This document shows positions 26,037 to 33,449 of a stretch of DNA of 64,000 nucleotides, piece by piece (within the stretch, counting starts at the first letter, position 1; every line of letters begins with the position of its first letter). The notes beneath the pieces were generated by a model. The model saw nothing but the letters and a program-made list of their open reading frames with translations, was not told the DNA's origin and made no database searches. The stretch is from Halobacterium hubeiense (lineage in GTDB: Archaea > Halobacteriota > Halobacteria > Halobacteriales > Halobacteriaceae), in the NCBI RefSeq assembly GCF_001488575.1, contig NZ_LN831303.1, positions 285,523-349,522 on the forward strand, in the 5' to 3' direction. Both the position numbers and the translations under genes were made by a program.

Positions 26037-26927
26037 CTACTCGTCGTCGTGGAGCGGGCTCTCCATCGATACCGTCGGCCCGTGCGTGCCCGCCTCGACT
26101 GTCGCTTCGATACGGAACACGTCCGCTAGCAGCTCCTCGGTCACGACCTCCTGGGGCGCACCGCGCGCCTGAATCTCACCGTCCCGGAGCGCAATTACGT
26201 GGTCGGCGTAGCGGGCGGCCTGCTCGATGTCGTGGAGCACGAGTACGACCGTGATGTCGCTCTCGTCGTGAAGTTTCTCGACGATCTCTAGGACCTCCAG
26301 CTGGTGATGTGGGTCGAGGAACGTCGTCGGCTCGTCCAGCAACAGGATGTCCGTCTCCTGGGCGAGAATCATTGCGATCCACGCCAGCTGCTTCTGGCCG
26401 CCGCTCAAGCTTCCGAGCTCCCGCGTTCGGAGGTGGCCGATGCCCGCCAGCTCCATCGCGCGATTCACGGCCGCCTGGTCCTCTCGAGTGACCTGCTCGA
26501 AGAACCCGCGGTGGGGGTGGCGGCCGTGGTAGATGAGGTCCTCGACGGTCAGGCTGTTCGGGGAGGCGCTCTCCTGAGAGAGCAACCCTAGCTTCTTCGC
26601 CATCTCCTTGGGCGCCAGCGAGTGGATGTCGATCCCGTCGACGAGCACGGAGCCGGCCTCGGCATCGAGCTGCCGGGCGAGCGTCTTCAGCAGAGTGGAC
26701 TTCCCGCTACCGTTCGGGCCAATAAGTGCGGTTACCGACCCCGGCTCGACCTTGATCGTCTCACCGTCGATGACCGGTGTCTCCGTCCCCGGATAGCCGA
26801 TGACGAGGTTCTTTCCCGTGAGCTCGCCCGCACCGCGGTCGCCCGCGAGCAAGTCGCCGGCGTCGTCTTCCGCGGCCACCTGTTCACTGTCTGTCGACGT
26901 CGACATGAGATTCGTGTTCTCGAACAT
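26037..26927 (-). CDS. Ferric-siderophore ABC transporter ATPase (FepC/FecE type)
   Basis: A 296-residue ABC ATPase. Walker A is GPNGSGKST, the Q-loop LGLLSQE, the signature LSGGQKQLAWIAM, Walker B ILLLDEPTTFLD and the switch His VLHDIEQAARYADH. The segment HGRHPHRGFF is typical of iron-chelate ATPases. An N-terminal acidic extension of about 35 residues precedes the domain; a second ATG lies at 26906. Its ATG shares a base with the permease stop (TGATG). It powers the FecCD permease and probably serves all five binding proteins in this region. Confidence 0.9.
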   Translation of the reverse strand: MFENTNLMSTSTDSEQVAAEDDAGDLLAGDRGAGELTGKNLVIGYPGTETPVIDGETIKVEPGSVTALIGPNGSGKSTLLKTLARQLDAEAGSVLVDGIDIHSLAPKEMAKKLGLLSQESASPNSLTVEDLIYHGRHPHRGFFEQVTREDQAAVNRAMELAGIGHLRTRELGSLSGGQKQLAWIAMILAQETDILLLDEPTTFLDPHHQLEVLEIVEKLHDESDITVVLVLHDIEQAARYADHVIALRDGEIQARGAPQEVVTEELLADVFRIEATVEAGTHGPTVSMESPLHDDE

Positions 26928-28108
26928 CAGATCTCACCTAGCTCCTGTTTCTTCCGCATCAGGTAGAGGAAGTACGGGCCGCCGACCAGTCCAGTTACGA
27001 TTCCGACCGGTAGCTGACCGCCATTCGTTCCCGTCACCACCATCATCCCGAGGCGCGCGCCGACGTCGGCACCGACCATTAGGGCGGGGCCGGCGAATAG
27101 GCAGCCGACGACGAGCTTCTTGTAGTTGGTTCCGACGATGTTCCGTACCAAGTGCGGGACGATGAGCCCGACGAAGCTCACGATGCCTGCGACCGCGATG
27201 CTCGCGGCCGCCGCCAGCACCGCAATGCTTGACAGCGCGAACCGCACGCGCTCGACCGAGACGCCAAGGGACTTCGCGGTCTGTTCGCCGAGCAATAGGA
27301 CGTTCATCTGCCGCGAGCTAAGTGCCGCAAGAAACATCGAGATGATTGTCCATGGCAGCGCCATACGGACCTGCGCCCAGCCGACGCCGGTCAGCGAGCC
27401 AGTCGTCCACTGAATCGCCGTCTGGACGACGCCGAGGTCGTCCGCGAAAAAGAACATCGCCGTCTGCAGCGACTGGAACACCGTCGAGACGATAACGCCT
27501 GCCAACACGAGCCGGACCGGACTTGTGCCGTTCTTCCACGCGATGAGGTACACGATAAGGAACGCTGCCATGCCGCCGAGCGCGGCAACTAGCGGGAGTA
27601 CCGTTGAAAGACTACTGAACACTACCAGCGACAGCAGAATCATTAGTCCAGCACCCGAGGAGACACCGAGAATAAACGGACTCGCCAGCTCGTTGCGCGT
27701 GACCGCTTGGAAGATTGCCCCCGAGACAGCGAGGTTCATCCCGACGAAGACCGCAACGACCACACGCGGCAGCCGGATGTTCCAGACGATGAGCGTCCCA
27801 GTCGCTAGCTCCGGAAGCTCTCCTTGGAACCCGGTGACCGTACGCATTAGCTCCTCCCCGAGGAAGAACTGGAGTAGCCACCGTGCGTCAAATAACACGT
27901 CGGTATCGATGACGGCCTGCCATGCTTGACTGACCGGCATCGTGTAGGAGCCGAAACTAATCTGTACCAGTCCGGCGAGGACGACGATGCCGACGCTGGC
28001 GAGACAGAGTGTAATCAGTGATGGGTCCTGGACCCACGCTAGCCGTCCTTCTTCGGCCCGTCGTGACTTGAACTCCTCCGCCGCCGCTGATGGATCAGTG
28101 TTGCTCAT
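26927..28108 (-). CDS. Iron-chelate ABC transporter permease (FecCD family)
   Basis: A 393-residue, roughly ten-helix permease of the FecCD/BtuC family. Family motifs include RLPRVVVAVFVGMNLAVSGA, FQAVTRNELASPFILGVSSG and GIVSFVGLIVPHLVRNIVG. Only one permease gene is present, so it should act as a homodimer like BtuC. Its ATG lies within the overlap ATGA with the flavoprotein gene and its stop touches the ATPase ATG, giving a tight operon with the binding protein at 29016-30182. Confidence 0.92.
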   Translation of the reverse strand: MSNTDPSAAAEEFKSRRAEEGRLAWVQDPSLITLCLASVGIVVLAGLVQISFGSYTMPVSQAWQAVIDTDVLFDARWLLQFFLGEELMRTVTGFQGELPELATGTLIVWNIRLPRVVVAVFVGMNLAVSGAIFQAVTRNELASPFILGVSSGAGLMILLSLVVFSSLSTVLPLVAALGGMAAFLIVYLIAWKNGTSPVRLVLAGVIVSTVFQSLQTAMFFFADDLGVVQTAIQWTTGSLTGVGWAQVRMALPWTIISMFLAALSSRQMNVLLLGEQTAKSLGVSVERVRFALSSIAVLAAAASIAVAGIVSFVGLIVPHLVRNIVGTNYKKLVVGCLFAGPALMVGADVGARLGMMVVTGTNGGQLPVGIVTGLVGGPYFLYLMRKKQELGEI

Positions 28109-29019
28109 GAGTCCCCCGTGTCATCGACGCGGTCGAGATACGCCCGGATCCGGTCCGTGTCCAGCGATTCCAGAATCGCGTCATGTGCCTGCTGTTTCCG
28201 CTGGTCGATCTCGTCGTCGGTGACGTACGCGTCGAGGCGATCGTCGATCTCCTGCTCCCGGAGCTCGTCCAGCTTGTCCTCCGAGAGCCCGTGATCGTCG
28301 GGTAGGTTGTTCTGGAAGTATTCGCGCCAGCGCTCCCGATCCCCCCACTCGTCGTCGCGCGCTCGTTCTCGGCGAAGCCAGTCGATGCGCTCGGCAATCT
28401 CGTCCCAGTACCCCTCCTCGCGCCGTGCATCCCCAACGACGTGCCGGCCCACAAGCGCACCGTGTCCCGCGGCCAAAATCGCCTGCTCGCTCACCTTCTC
28501 GACGGGTGAGGCGACGTACAGCCCTTCGATTGGTGTGCGGCCGTCGCGGTCGGCGTACGTCCGGTCGAAGTGCTCGTGCTCCTCGCCGCCGTGGGAGTGA
28601 GTCACGAACATCTCGTCGGCGTCGTCCAGCGGCTTCAGGTACTCGCTCCCGTAGCGAGTCGCCGCGACGACCCGGGCCGCGTGGACGGTACGGTCTTCCT
28701 GCGTCTCGACGACGAAGCCGCCGTCGGTCGCCCGCGTCACCGACTCGACGAGGTCCGCGACGACGTCGCATCCCGCAGTCTTGGCGTGGTCGTGTGCGAG
28801 GTCGTAGAACGTCTCGATGTCGATGCCCGCGGGGAACCCGAGGTAGTTCTCCAGGTGCGCGCACTGTCGGAGAGACGACCGCCCGCGGTCGAAGATGACC
28901 GTGTCGAGACCCTCGCGGGCGGTGAACACGCCGGTCGAGCAGCCCGCCGGCCCGCCGCCGACGATGACGACGTCGTACTCGCGTGTGGAAGCCGCATCGG
29001 TGGATTCGTCGGCGCTCAT
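28105..29019 (-). CDS. FAD/NAD(P)-dependent oxidoreductase, thioredoxin-reductase-like, in the iron operon
   Basis: A 304-residue flavoprotein. Residues 14-25 hold the FAD Rossmann motif (VVIVGGGPAGCSTG), followed by VIFDRG. A second conserved piece, GLYVASPVEKVSEQAILAAG, resembles the C-terminal FAD-binding segment of thioredoxin reductases. The NAD(P)-binding domain and the redox CxxC of true thioredoxin reductases are absent. A charged 100-residue C-terminal extension with many Asp, Glu and Arg is unusual. It overlaps binding protein and permease genes by 4 bases each (ATGA twice). Its place in the operon suggests reductive release of iron from a siderophore; this is inference. Confidence 0.8.
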   Translation of the reverse strand: MSADESTDAASTREYDVVIVGGGPAGCSTGVFTAREGLDTVIFDRGRSSLRQCAHLENYLGFPAGIDIETFYDLAHDHAKTAGCDVVADLVESVTRATDGGFVVETQEDRTVHAARVVAATRYGSEYLKPLDDADEMFVTHSHGGEEHEHFDRTYADRDGRTPIEGLYVASPVEKVSEQAILAAGHGALVGRHVVGDARREEGYWDEIAERIDWLRRERARDDEWGDRERWREYFQNNLPDDHGLSEDKLDELREQEIDDRLDAYVTDDEIDQRKQQAHDAILESLDTDRIRAYLDRVDDTGDS

Positions 29020-30182
29020 TCGTCGAACTCCCCGTTGACGATGTTCGCGACGCGCTGGCGGTCGAACAGCTGTTCGCCGCCGAACGCCTCCGGGTACAGT
29101 CCCTGCGCCGCCCGCTCCAGTTGGAACAGGTGGATGATGGGGCCCTGGTAGGTGAGCCCGCCGTAGATGACGCGGTCGTTCTGGACGGCCGACAGCTGGC
29201 TGACGGCGTCGTGGCTCTGGAGGTGCGAGCGGATGTTCTCCTCGAAGTACGACTCCGAGATTTCGCCCTGCAGTCTGATTGCGAGCGCGTCCGGGTCGAT
29301 TTCCAGCAGGGTCTCGAAGTCGATGGTGCCGCCGCCGGCCTGCGCGTCCGTGACGCCGTGCTCGGCGAGCGCGTCGCCGACGCCGAGGTCGTTCCAGTGC
29401 TTGGACTGGGTGCCGCCGCCGACGAGGTACGGGTAGAACGACTCCGGCGGGACTTCCGCTGGGTAGAGCAAGGCGATGTCTGGCGTCTCCTCCGGCAGGC
29501 GTTCTTCGACGGTCGCCAAGACGTCCTCGTGGAGCCGCTGGAAGGCTTCGAAGCGCTCGCGCTCCTGGAAGACCGCCGCGAGCTTCTCGAAGGCCTCGTA
29601 CAGCGAGTAGTAGGGGTAGTCGTCGTGCCAGTCGTACGCCCGCGAGAAGATGGTGTTCCCGAAGAACGGCGCGACGCTGTCGCTGATTTCCTCGACGTCG
29701 CCCTCGCTCCACTGGAGGCGGTTGACCATGAAGTTCGGGTCGGTGACGTGGACGTCGGCGTCGAGTTCGTAGTAAATCTCTTTCCCGGTGCCGTTCTCCC
29801 AGAGCTCCGTGAGGTCGTCCTTGTTCACCGAGACGCCGGGGAGGTTGTCGTAGAGGTGGGTGCCGTACCGGGCTTTGACGCCGATGGCGGCCATGTCGTC
29901 GCCGTGGCCGAGGGCGACGCCCATGTCGGCGTAGTCGGCGGTGTAGGGAACCCACGTCTCCGGGACTGACTCGAACTCGACGGTGCCGACGGGCTCCATC
30001 GTGACGGTGTACGAGCCGTCGGCCGTCGGTTGACTGGTGCCGGCCGTGTCCGTGTCGGTCGCCCCGTCGGTGGCGGTGGGTGATGCCGTGTCGTCGCTGG
30101 TGCAGCCGGCGAGCAGCCCGCCCGTGAGCATCGCTCCGCCGTACTTCACCACGTCGCGCCGCGTTGGGGAATCCTGCTTCAT
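29016..30182 (-). CDS. Fe(III)-siderophore-type ABC binding lipoprotein, first gene of the transporter operon
   Basis: A 388-residue type III binding protein: SPTRRDVVKYGG twin-arginine signal, lipobox LLAGC, Thr/Asp linker, then YELDADVHVTDP, APFFGNTIF, RERFEAFQRL, DPDALAIRLQ and the C-terminal QLFDRQRVANIVNGEF. It is the cognate binding protein of the permease and ATPase downstream. Two iron boxes lie upstream (30188-30201, only six bases before the ATG, and 30224-30237). The gene shares a 4-base ATGA overlap with the flavoprotein gene. Confidence 0.88.
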   Translation of the reverse strand: MKQDSPTRRDVVKYGGAMLTGGLLAGCTSDDTASPTATDGATDTDTAGTSQPTADGSYTVTMEPVGTVEFESVPETWVPYTADYADMGVALGHGDDMAAIGVKARYGTHLYDNLPGVSVNKDDLTELWENGTGKEIYYELDADVHVTDPNFMVNRLQWSEGDVEEISDSVAPFFGNTIFSRAYDWHDDYPYYSLYEAFEKLAAVFQERERFEAFQRLHEDVLATVEERLPEETPDIALLYPAEVPPESFYPYLVGGGTQSKHWNDLGVGDALAEHGVTDAQAGGGTIDFETLLEIDPDALAIRLQGEISESYFEENIRSHLQSHDAVSQLSAVQNDRVIYGGLTYQGPIIHLFQLERAAQGLYPEAFGGEQLFDRQRVANIVNGEFDE

Positions 30183-30187
30183 GAGTT

Positions 30188-30201
30188 TTAGGCTCGCCTA
30201 A
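30188..30201 (-). promoter_or_regulatory. Iron box TTAGGCTCGCCTAA, proximal copy
   Basis: Perfect arms TTAGGC/GCCTAA around TC, six bases before the ATG of the transporter operon. A second identical core lies exactly 36 bases upstream, about three and a half helical turns, suggesting two repressor dimers on opposite faces or a DNA loop. Confidence 0.8.
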
Positions 30202-30223
30202 TCACGTATAGGCGTTTCGAATA

Positions 30224-30237
30224 TTAGGCTCGCCTAA
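30224..30237 (-). promoter_or_regulatory. Iron box TTAGGCTCGCCTAA, distal copy
   Basis: Identical in sequence to the proximal box. It also lies only four bases from the stop codon of the HEAT-repeat gene (30242), so no separate terminator seems to lie between that gene and the transporter operon. Confidence 0.8.
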
Positions 30238-30241
30238 AAGG

Positions 30242-31255
30242 CTACTGCGGTCCCCCGCAGCGCGGACACAGCGGCGGGCCGTGTTCGGGTAACACGTGAC
30301 CACACTGCGAGCACGTTCCCTCCTCGTCCGGCGTCGTGATGTCCTCGACGATGGCTTCGGTCTCCGCCCGCACCCCTTCGAGCGACCCGACTTCATTGCA
30401 CTTCCTCGCGTCGCTGGTTTCATCCACCAACTCTGCGACCGCGAACTGCGCTCGGTCCGCGACGAACGACGGCTCCTCGTCCTGTAACGCAACGAGCCGT
30501 TCGTTCGGGAGCGAACCGCCCGGCTTGTCGGCACGCACGAGCAGCCCGATGGCCTCTGCGGCGCGACCACGAACGTAGCTGTTCTCGTCTTCGAGGCATT
30601 CTACGAGGGCGTCCCGGCAGTCCTGTAGTGCAGCCGGGCGCTCACAGCCGACCGCGACGAGCGCCGTGCAGAGGTGGTAGCGGACGAGTTCGCTGTCGTC
30701 GTCGAGGTGGGAAGCGACCGCCGGCGCGTGGTGGCCGAGCCGGTGCGGCTGGCCCAGCGCCACGCACTCGAGGGCTTTCGCGAGCTTCTCGACGACCTCC
30801 GGCTCGTCGAAGTCCAGCCCGACGCGTAGCTCCGCGAGCAGCTCAGGCGTGTCGACGGCGTCGGGCTCGTCGCGGGCCACGTACCCGAGCGCCTCGGCGG
30901 CCCGAGCGCGGACGTAGTAGAACTCCTCGTCGTCGGCGAGCCGCTCGGCCAGCGGCTCCGCGACCGCGCCGACCGCCGCAGGCTCCGCGTCGGCGACGGC
31001 GACGAACAGTTTCGCGGTCGTCAGCCGGACCGCGCGCTCGTCGTCCGTGAGGAACGGCACCAGCTCAGCGAGCACCGGCGTGAACGCCGCGGGGTGGTCG
31101 TCCGCGAGACTGCTCAGCGCCTGCAGTGCCTCCCGTCGCCGGTCAGCCGCTGCAGATTCGTACGCTTTGAGGCCGCCCACAGCGGCCTCGTGAGCGCCCG
31201 ACTCGATGTGGTCGGTCAGGCGAGCTATCGTCGGCGGGTCGTTCGCCTCGTCCAT
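30242..31255 (-). CDS. HEAT-repeat protein with C-terminal zinc ribbon
   Basis: A 337-residue protein from ATG 31255 (an in-frame ATG at 31270 is possible). The body is a string of HEAT-like helical repeats of about 35-40 residues, each with a D..P.V....A.AL pattern (for example DDEEFYYVRARAAEALGYVA and DENSYVRGRAAEAIGLLV). The last 30 residues form a zinc ribbon: CSQCGHVLPEHGPPLCPRCG. HEAT scaffolds bind proteins, and the ribbon may bind protein or nucleic acid. It is divergent from the iron-box-controlled operon at 31446 and lies head to tail with the transporter operon. Function is unknown; a role in iron response is only positional. Confidence 0.7.
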   Translation of the reverse strand: MDEANDPPTIARLTDHIESGAHEAAVGGLKAYESAAADRRREALQALSSLADDHPAAFTPVLAELVPFLTDDERAVRLTTAKLFVAVADAEPAAVGAVAEPLAERLADDEEFYYVRARAAEALGYVARDEPDAVDTPELLAELRVGLDFDEPEVVEKLAKALECVALGQPHRLGHHAPAVASHLDDDSELVRYHLCTALVAVGCERPAALQDCRDALVECLEDENSYVRGRAAEAIGLLVRADKPGGSLPNERLVALQDEEPSFVADRAQFAVAELVDETSDARKCNEVGSLEGVRAETEAIVEDITTPDEEGTCSQCGHVLPEHGPPLCPRCGGPQ

Positions 31256-31424
31256 CCGTGTTGCCTCCACGTGTCACTCGCCCGTACACTGTGAAAAGCC
31301 TAGCCGTCTCCGGATTGCGACGGTCGGCCCGCCGGACTCCTCAGAGATGCGCGGCCCACGCGCGTTATGCAACAACACTATCTGCCAACTTAGTCACGTT
31401 TGCAAGCCGGAACGTTTATGCTGT

Positions 31425-31440
31425 TTTAGGCGGGCCTAAA
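31425..31440 (+). promoter_or_regulatory. Iron box TTTAGGCGGGCCTAAA controlling the plus-strand operon
   Basis: Perfect 7-bp arms around GG, ending five bases before the ATG at 31446. A TATA-like GTTTATG lies at 31414-31420. The position relative to the start codon matches the boxes at 25937 and 30188, so the following plus-strand genes should respond to iron as the transporter operons do. Confidence 0.75.
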
Positions 31441-31445
31441 GAGCA

Positions 31446-31538
31446 ATGGCTGAGAGTGACTCACCACGACTGCCCTCGCGAGACGGTCGCCTCGCGCAAC
31501 GCTCTCCCGGGCGCGAACCGCCCGCGAACGAGGGATAG
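31446..31538 (+). CDS. Predicted 30-residue leader peptide under an iron box
   Basis: A short frame begins five bases after the iron box (MAESDSPRLPSRDGRLAQRS) and stops at TAG 31538, one base before the next ATG. It is rich in Arg, Pro and Ser with no family features. Because it directly follows promoter and operator and is packed against the next frame, it could be a translated leader or small regulatory protein. Evidence is only position and packing. Confidence 0.4.
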   Translation: MAESDSPRLPSRDGRLAQRSPGREPPANEG

Positions 31539-31539
31539 C

Positions 31540-31701
31540 ATGCTCGACGACTCCCTCCCGACGTCGACGCGCCGCCAGCGCACCAGCCTCTGGACGGGGC
31601 TGTACCTCCGCATCTTCGACGGCGCTGAAGACGACGACCGACCGGACACTCGCTCCCACGAGCGCGACGACGCCGCTTCCCGACGAACGGAGGGCGAGTG
31701 A
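31540..31701 (+). CDS. Small 53-residue protein of the iron-box operon
   Basis: ATG 31540 starts MLDDSLPTSTRRQRTSLWTG, followed by LYLRIFDGAEDDDRPDTRSH and an Arg/Glu-rich tail. The frame ends at 31701, and the next gene starts with GTG at 31703, a one-base gap. The short amphipathic segment around LWTGLYLRIF could bind a partner. I do not recognise a family. Tight packing and the shared iron box support it being real. Confidence 0.5.
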   Translation: MLDDSLPTSTRRQRTSLWTGLYLRIFDGAEDDDRPDTRSHERDDAASRRTEGE

Positions 31702-31702
31702 C

Positions 31703-32596
31703 GTGGTCGGACGGACGCTCACCGAACTCAGGGCACGCATCGAACGGCTGGCGGCCGACGACGGCCCCTACGAGGTGGTCTGCGGGCGGACCGCAGAGCG
31801 CATCGTCCCCGTGGACGGCCACCGCTTTCCGGACCGCGAGGCCGCTGCCAATGCGGCCGAAATCGCCGAACAGTACCGCGCGACGCTCCGCCGGTACGAC
31901 CCGCGCGTGCCGTGTTACGACCCGGTCGTCTGCGAGGCGCCCGCGCTCGAACGCTCCCCGGCGCCATCGGCGAGCAAGGACTGGGCGTTCCCACCAACAG
32001 CCACGCACTCCGAGGCCTCCTCGGGCCGCATCGAGTTCTGCCACCGCGTCGCCGGCGCGCTCTTCGAGGCGCTCTCCAATCACGGCCACGACGACGTCGA
32101 GCGAACCGTCATGGACGCGTACTTCGACGCCGCCGAAACCACGCCTTCCCGGGACCGCCTCTGCTCGCGGCTCCTCGAACAGATGGCCGCGGAACTGGAC
32201 GCGCGCCTGTCGGACGCCGAGCAGGCGGCCGTGCTCGCTGACGCTACCACCCACCTCCCCGACGAATCGACAGCCGACCCCTCGCTGGCGACGGCGTTCG
32301 ACCGGCTCGCCGCCAACGACCTCATCGGGGAGTACGCGCTCTCCCCGTGGCGCGTCGACTTCGACGACGACGAACGCCGGTGTCGCGTCTCCGTGACGGA
32401 CTACGCGCTCGCGCCCGTCGAGACACACCTCCCGACGCTCCCGATTACCGTCACGATGCTGCGACACCACAGCGGCCGTTCGCTCACCGTGGCCGAGGTC
32501 ACCCGCGTCGGCGACGACACGTTCGAACTGACGCTCGCCGCCGCCGCCGAGCCCGCCGGCCTCACCACCGCTCCAATCACGAACCATGCCGAGTGA
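31703..32596 (+). CDS. Conserved haloarchaeal protein of unknown function, iron-box operon
   Basis: A 297-residue acidic protein with a GTG start at 31703, one base after the previous stop. The first 60 residues (MVGRTLTELRARIERLAADD, PYEVVCGRTAERIVPVDGHR) look like a small alpha/beta domain in which A.Y...LRRYDPRVPCYD follows. The middle is alpha-helical (FCHRVAGALFEALSNHGHDD). The last third (LTVAEVTRVGDDTFELTLAA) looks like a beta-rich domain. It overlaps the next gene by 11 bases. No catalytic motif is evident. Co-regulation with iron transport is inferred from the box at 31425. Confidence 0.6.
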   Translation: MVGRTLTELRARIERLAADDGPYEVVCGRTAERIVPVDGHRFPDREAAANAAEIAEQYRATLRRYDPRVPCYDPVVCEAPALERSPAPSASKDWAFPPTATHSEASSGRIEFCHRVAGALFEALSNHGHDDVERTVMDAYFDAAETTPSRDRLCSRLLEQMAAELDARLSDAEQAAVLADATTHLPDESTADPSLATAFDRLAANDLIGEYALSPWRVDFDDDERRCRVSVTDYALAPVETHLPTLPITVTMLRHHSGRSLTVAEVTRVGDDTFELTLAAAAEPAGLTTAPITNHAE

Positions 32597-33380
32597 CACC
32601 CACCTCGACGCCGCGCGCGACCTCGCCCGCGCCGAACGGGAGTCCGTCCGCGGGAAACTCGACGCCTACGACCAGTTCGTCGCCCGCGTGCAAGACCTCC
32701 CGCTGGAGTCCAGCCACCCCGGACAGCGAGCGCCCGCGCTCCCCGCGGGCGGCGCCCAGTCCTCCGGGTCGGCGGCCAGCACGGAAACCGGCTGTGCGAG
32801 CGTCCGCGCGGCGTTCCGGGACACAATCCGGCCGTACAGCGTCGAAGACATCGACAACGACGAGCCGCTGCTGGAGACGATTCGCTCCGAGCTCTCGGAC
32901 TCGATTGCGGTCGCGCTCGCGCCGACGACCGACGCCGGGTTCACGAGCAGCCTCCGGGACGCCATCGTCGCCGCCGTGGAGTCTCGACGCGTCGAAGCCC
33001 ACGTGATGCAGGCCGGACTCGATGCCGAACTCGACGAACTGGCTGCCGCCTCCGAGACCCTCGAACCGATTCTGACGTGGCTGTACGACGCCGACGAGAC
33101 GCCGCTCACCGACCTCGGCTTCGACCAACTGCGCGCCCGCCACGCGAAACTCGCCGCCCACCGCGAGCGCTGCGCGCAACTGCTCGCCGAACGACAGGCG
33201 TTCCTTCACCGGTCGACGAAGCACGCGGGCCAAGCCGGGATGCAACATCGAATGCTCGTCCGGTACCTCTACGCCGACCTCCCCGTCGTCTTCCCCGTTC
33301 TTGCGGCCGGCGTCCGCGTGGAGACCCTGTGCGCTGACGCCCAACGCACCGTCCGCGAGCACCTCACCTGTCGCGTGTGA
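32586..33380 (+). CDS. Conserved haloarchaeal helical protein of unknown function, last of the iron-box operon
   Basis: A 264-residue, mostly alpha-helical protein (LARAERESVRGKLDAYDQFV at the start, and long helices ending with HAKLAAHRERCAQLLAERQA). A central piece FRDTIRPYSVEDIDNDEPLL is followed by LRDAIVAAVESRR. It resembles unnamed haloarchaeal DUF proteins that occur singly or in tandem; I cannot give a function. It overlaps the preceding gene by 11 bases, so the two are co-translated. No membrane segment or signal. Confidence 0.58.
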   Translation: MPSDTHLDAARDLARAERESVRGKLDAYDQFVARVQDLPLESSHPGQRAPALPAGGAQSSGSAASTETGCASVRAAFRDTIRPYSVEDIDNDEPLLETIRSELSDSIAVALAPTTDAGFTSSLRDAIVAAVESRRVEAHVMQAGLDAELDELAAASETLEPILTWLYDADETPLTDLGFDQLRARHAKLAAHRERCAQLLAERQAFLHRSTKHAGQAGMQHRMLVRYLYADLPVVFPVLAAGVRVETLCADAQRTVREHLTCRV

Positions 33381-33449
33381 CCGACGACGCCATCGGGTTC
33401 GGTGCCGCAGTCACGAACTGGTACCTGAACTGAACCGACGCGCGCGGAG

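Noticed and set aside
28105..29955. Single 616-residue protein
   Set aside because: The first half is an Arg/Pro-rich shadow of the binding-protein gene; the true flavoprotein starts at 29019 with ATGA overlap.
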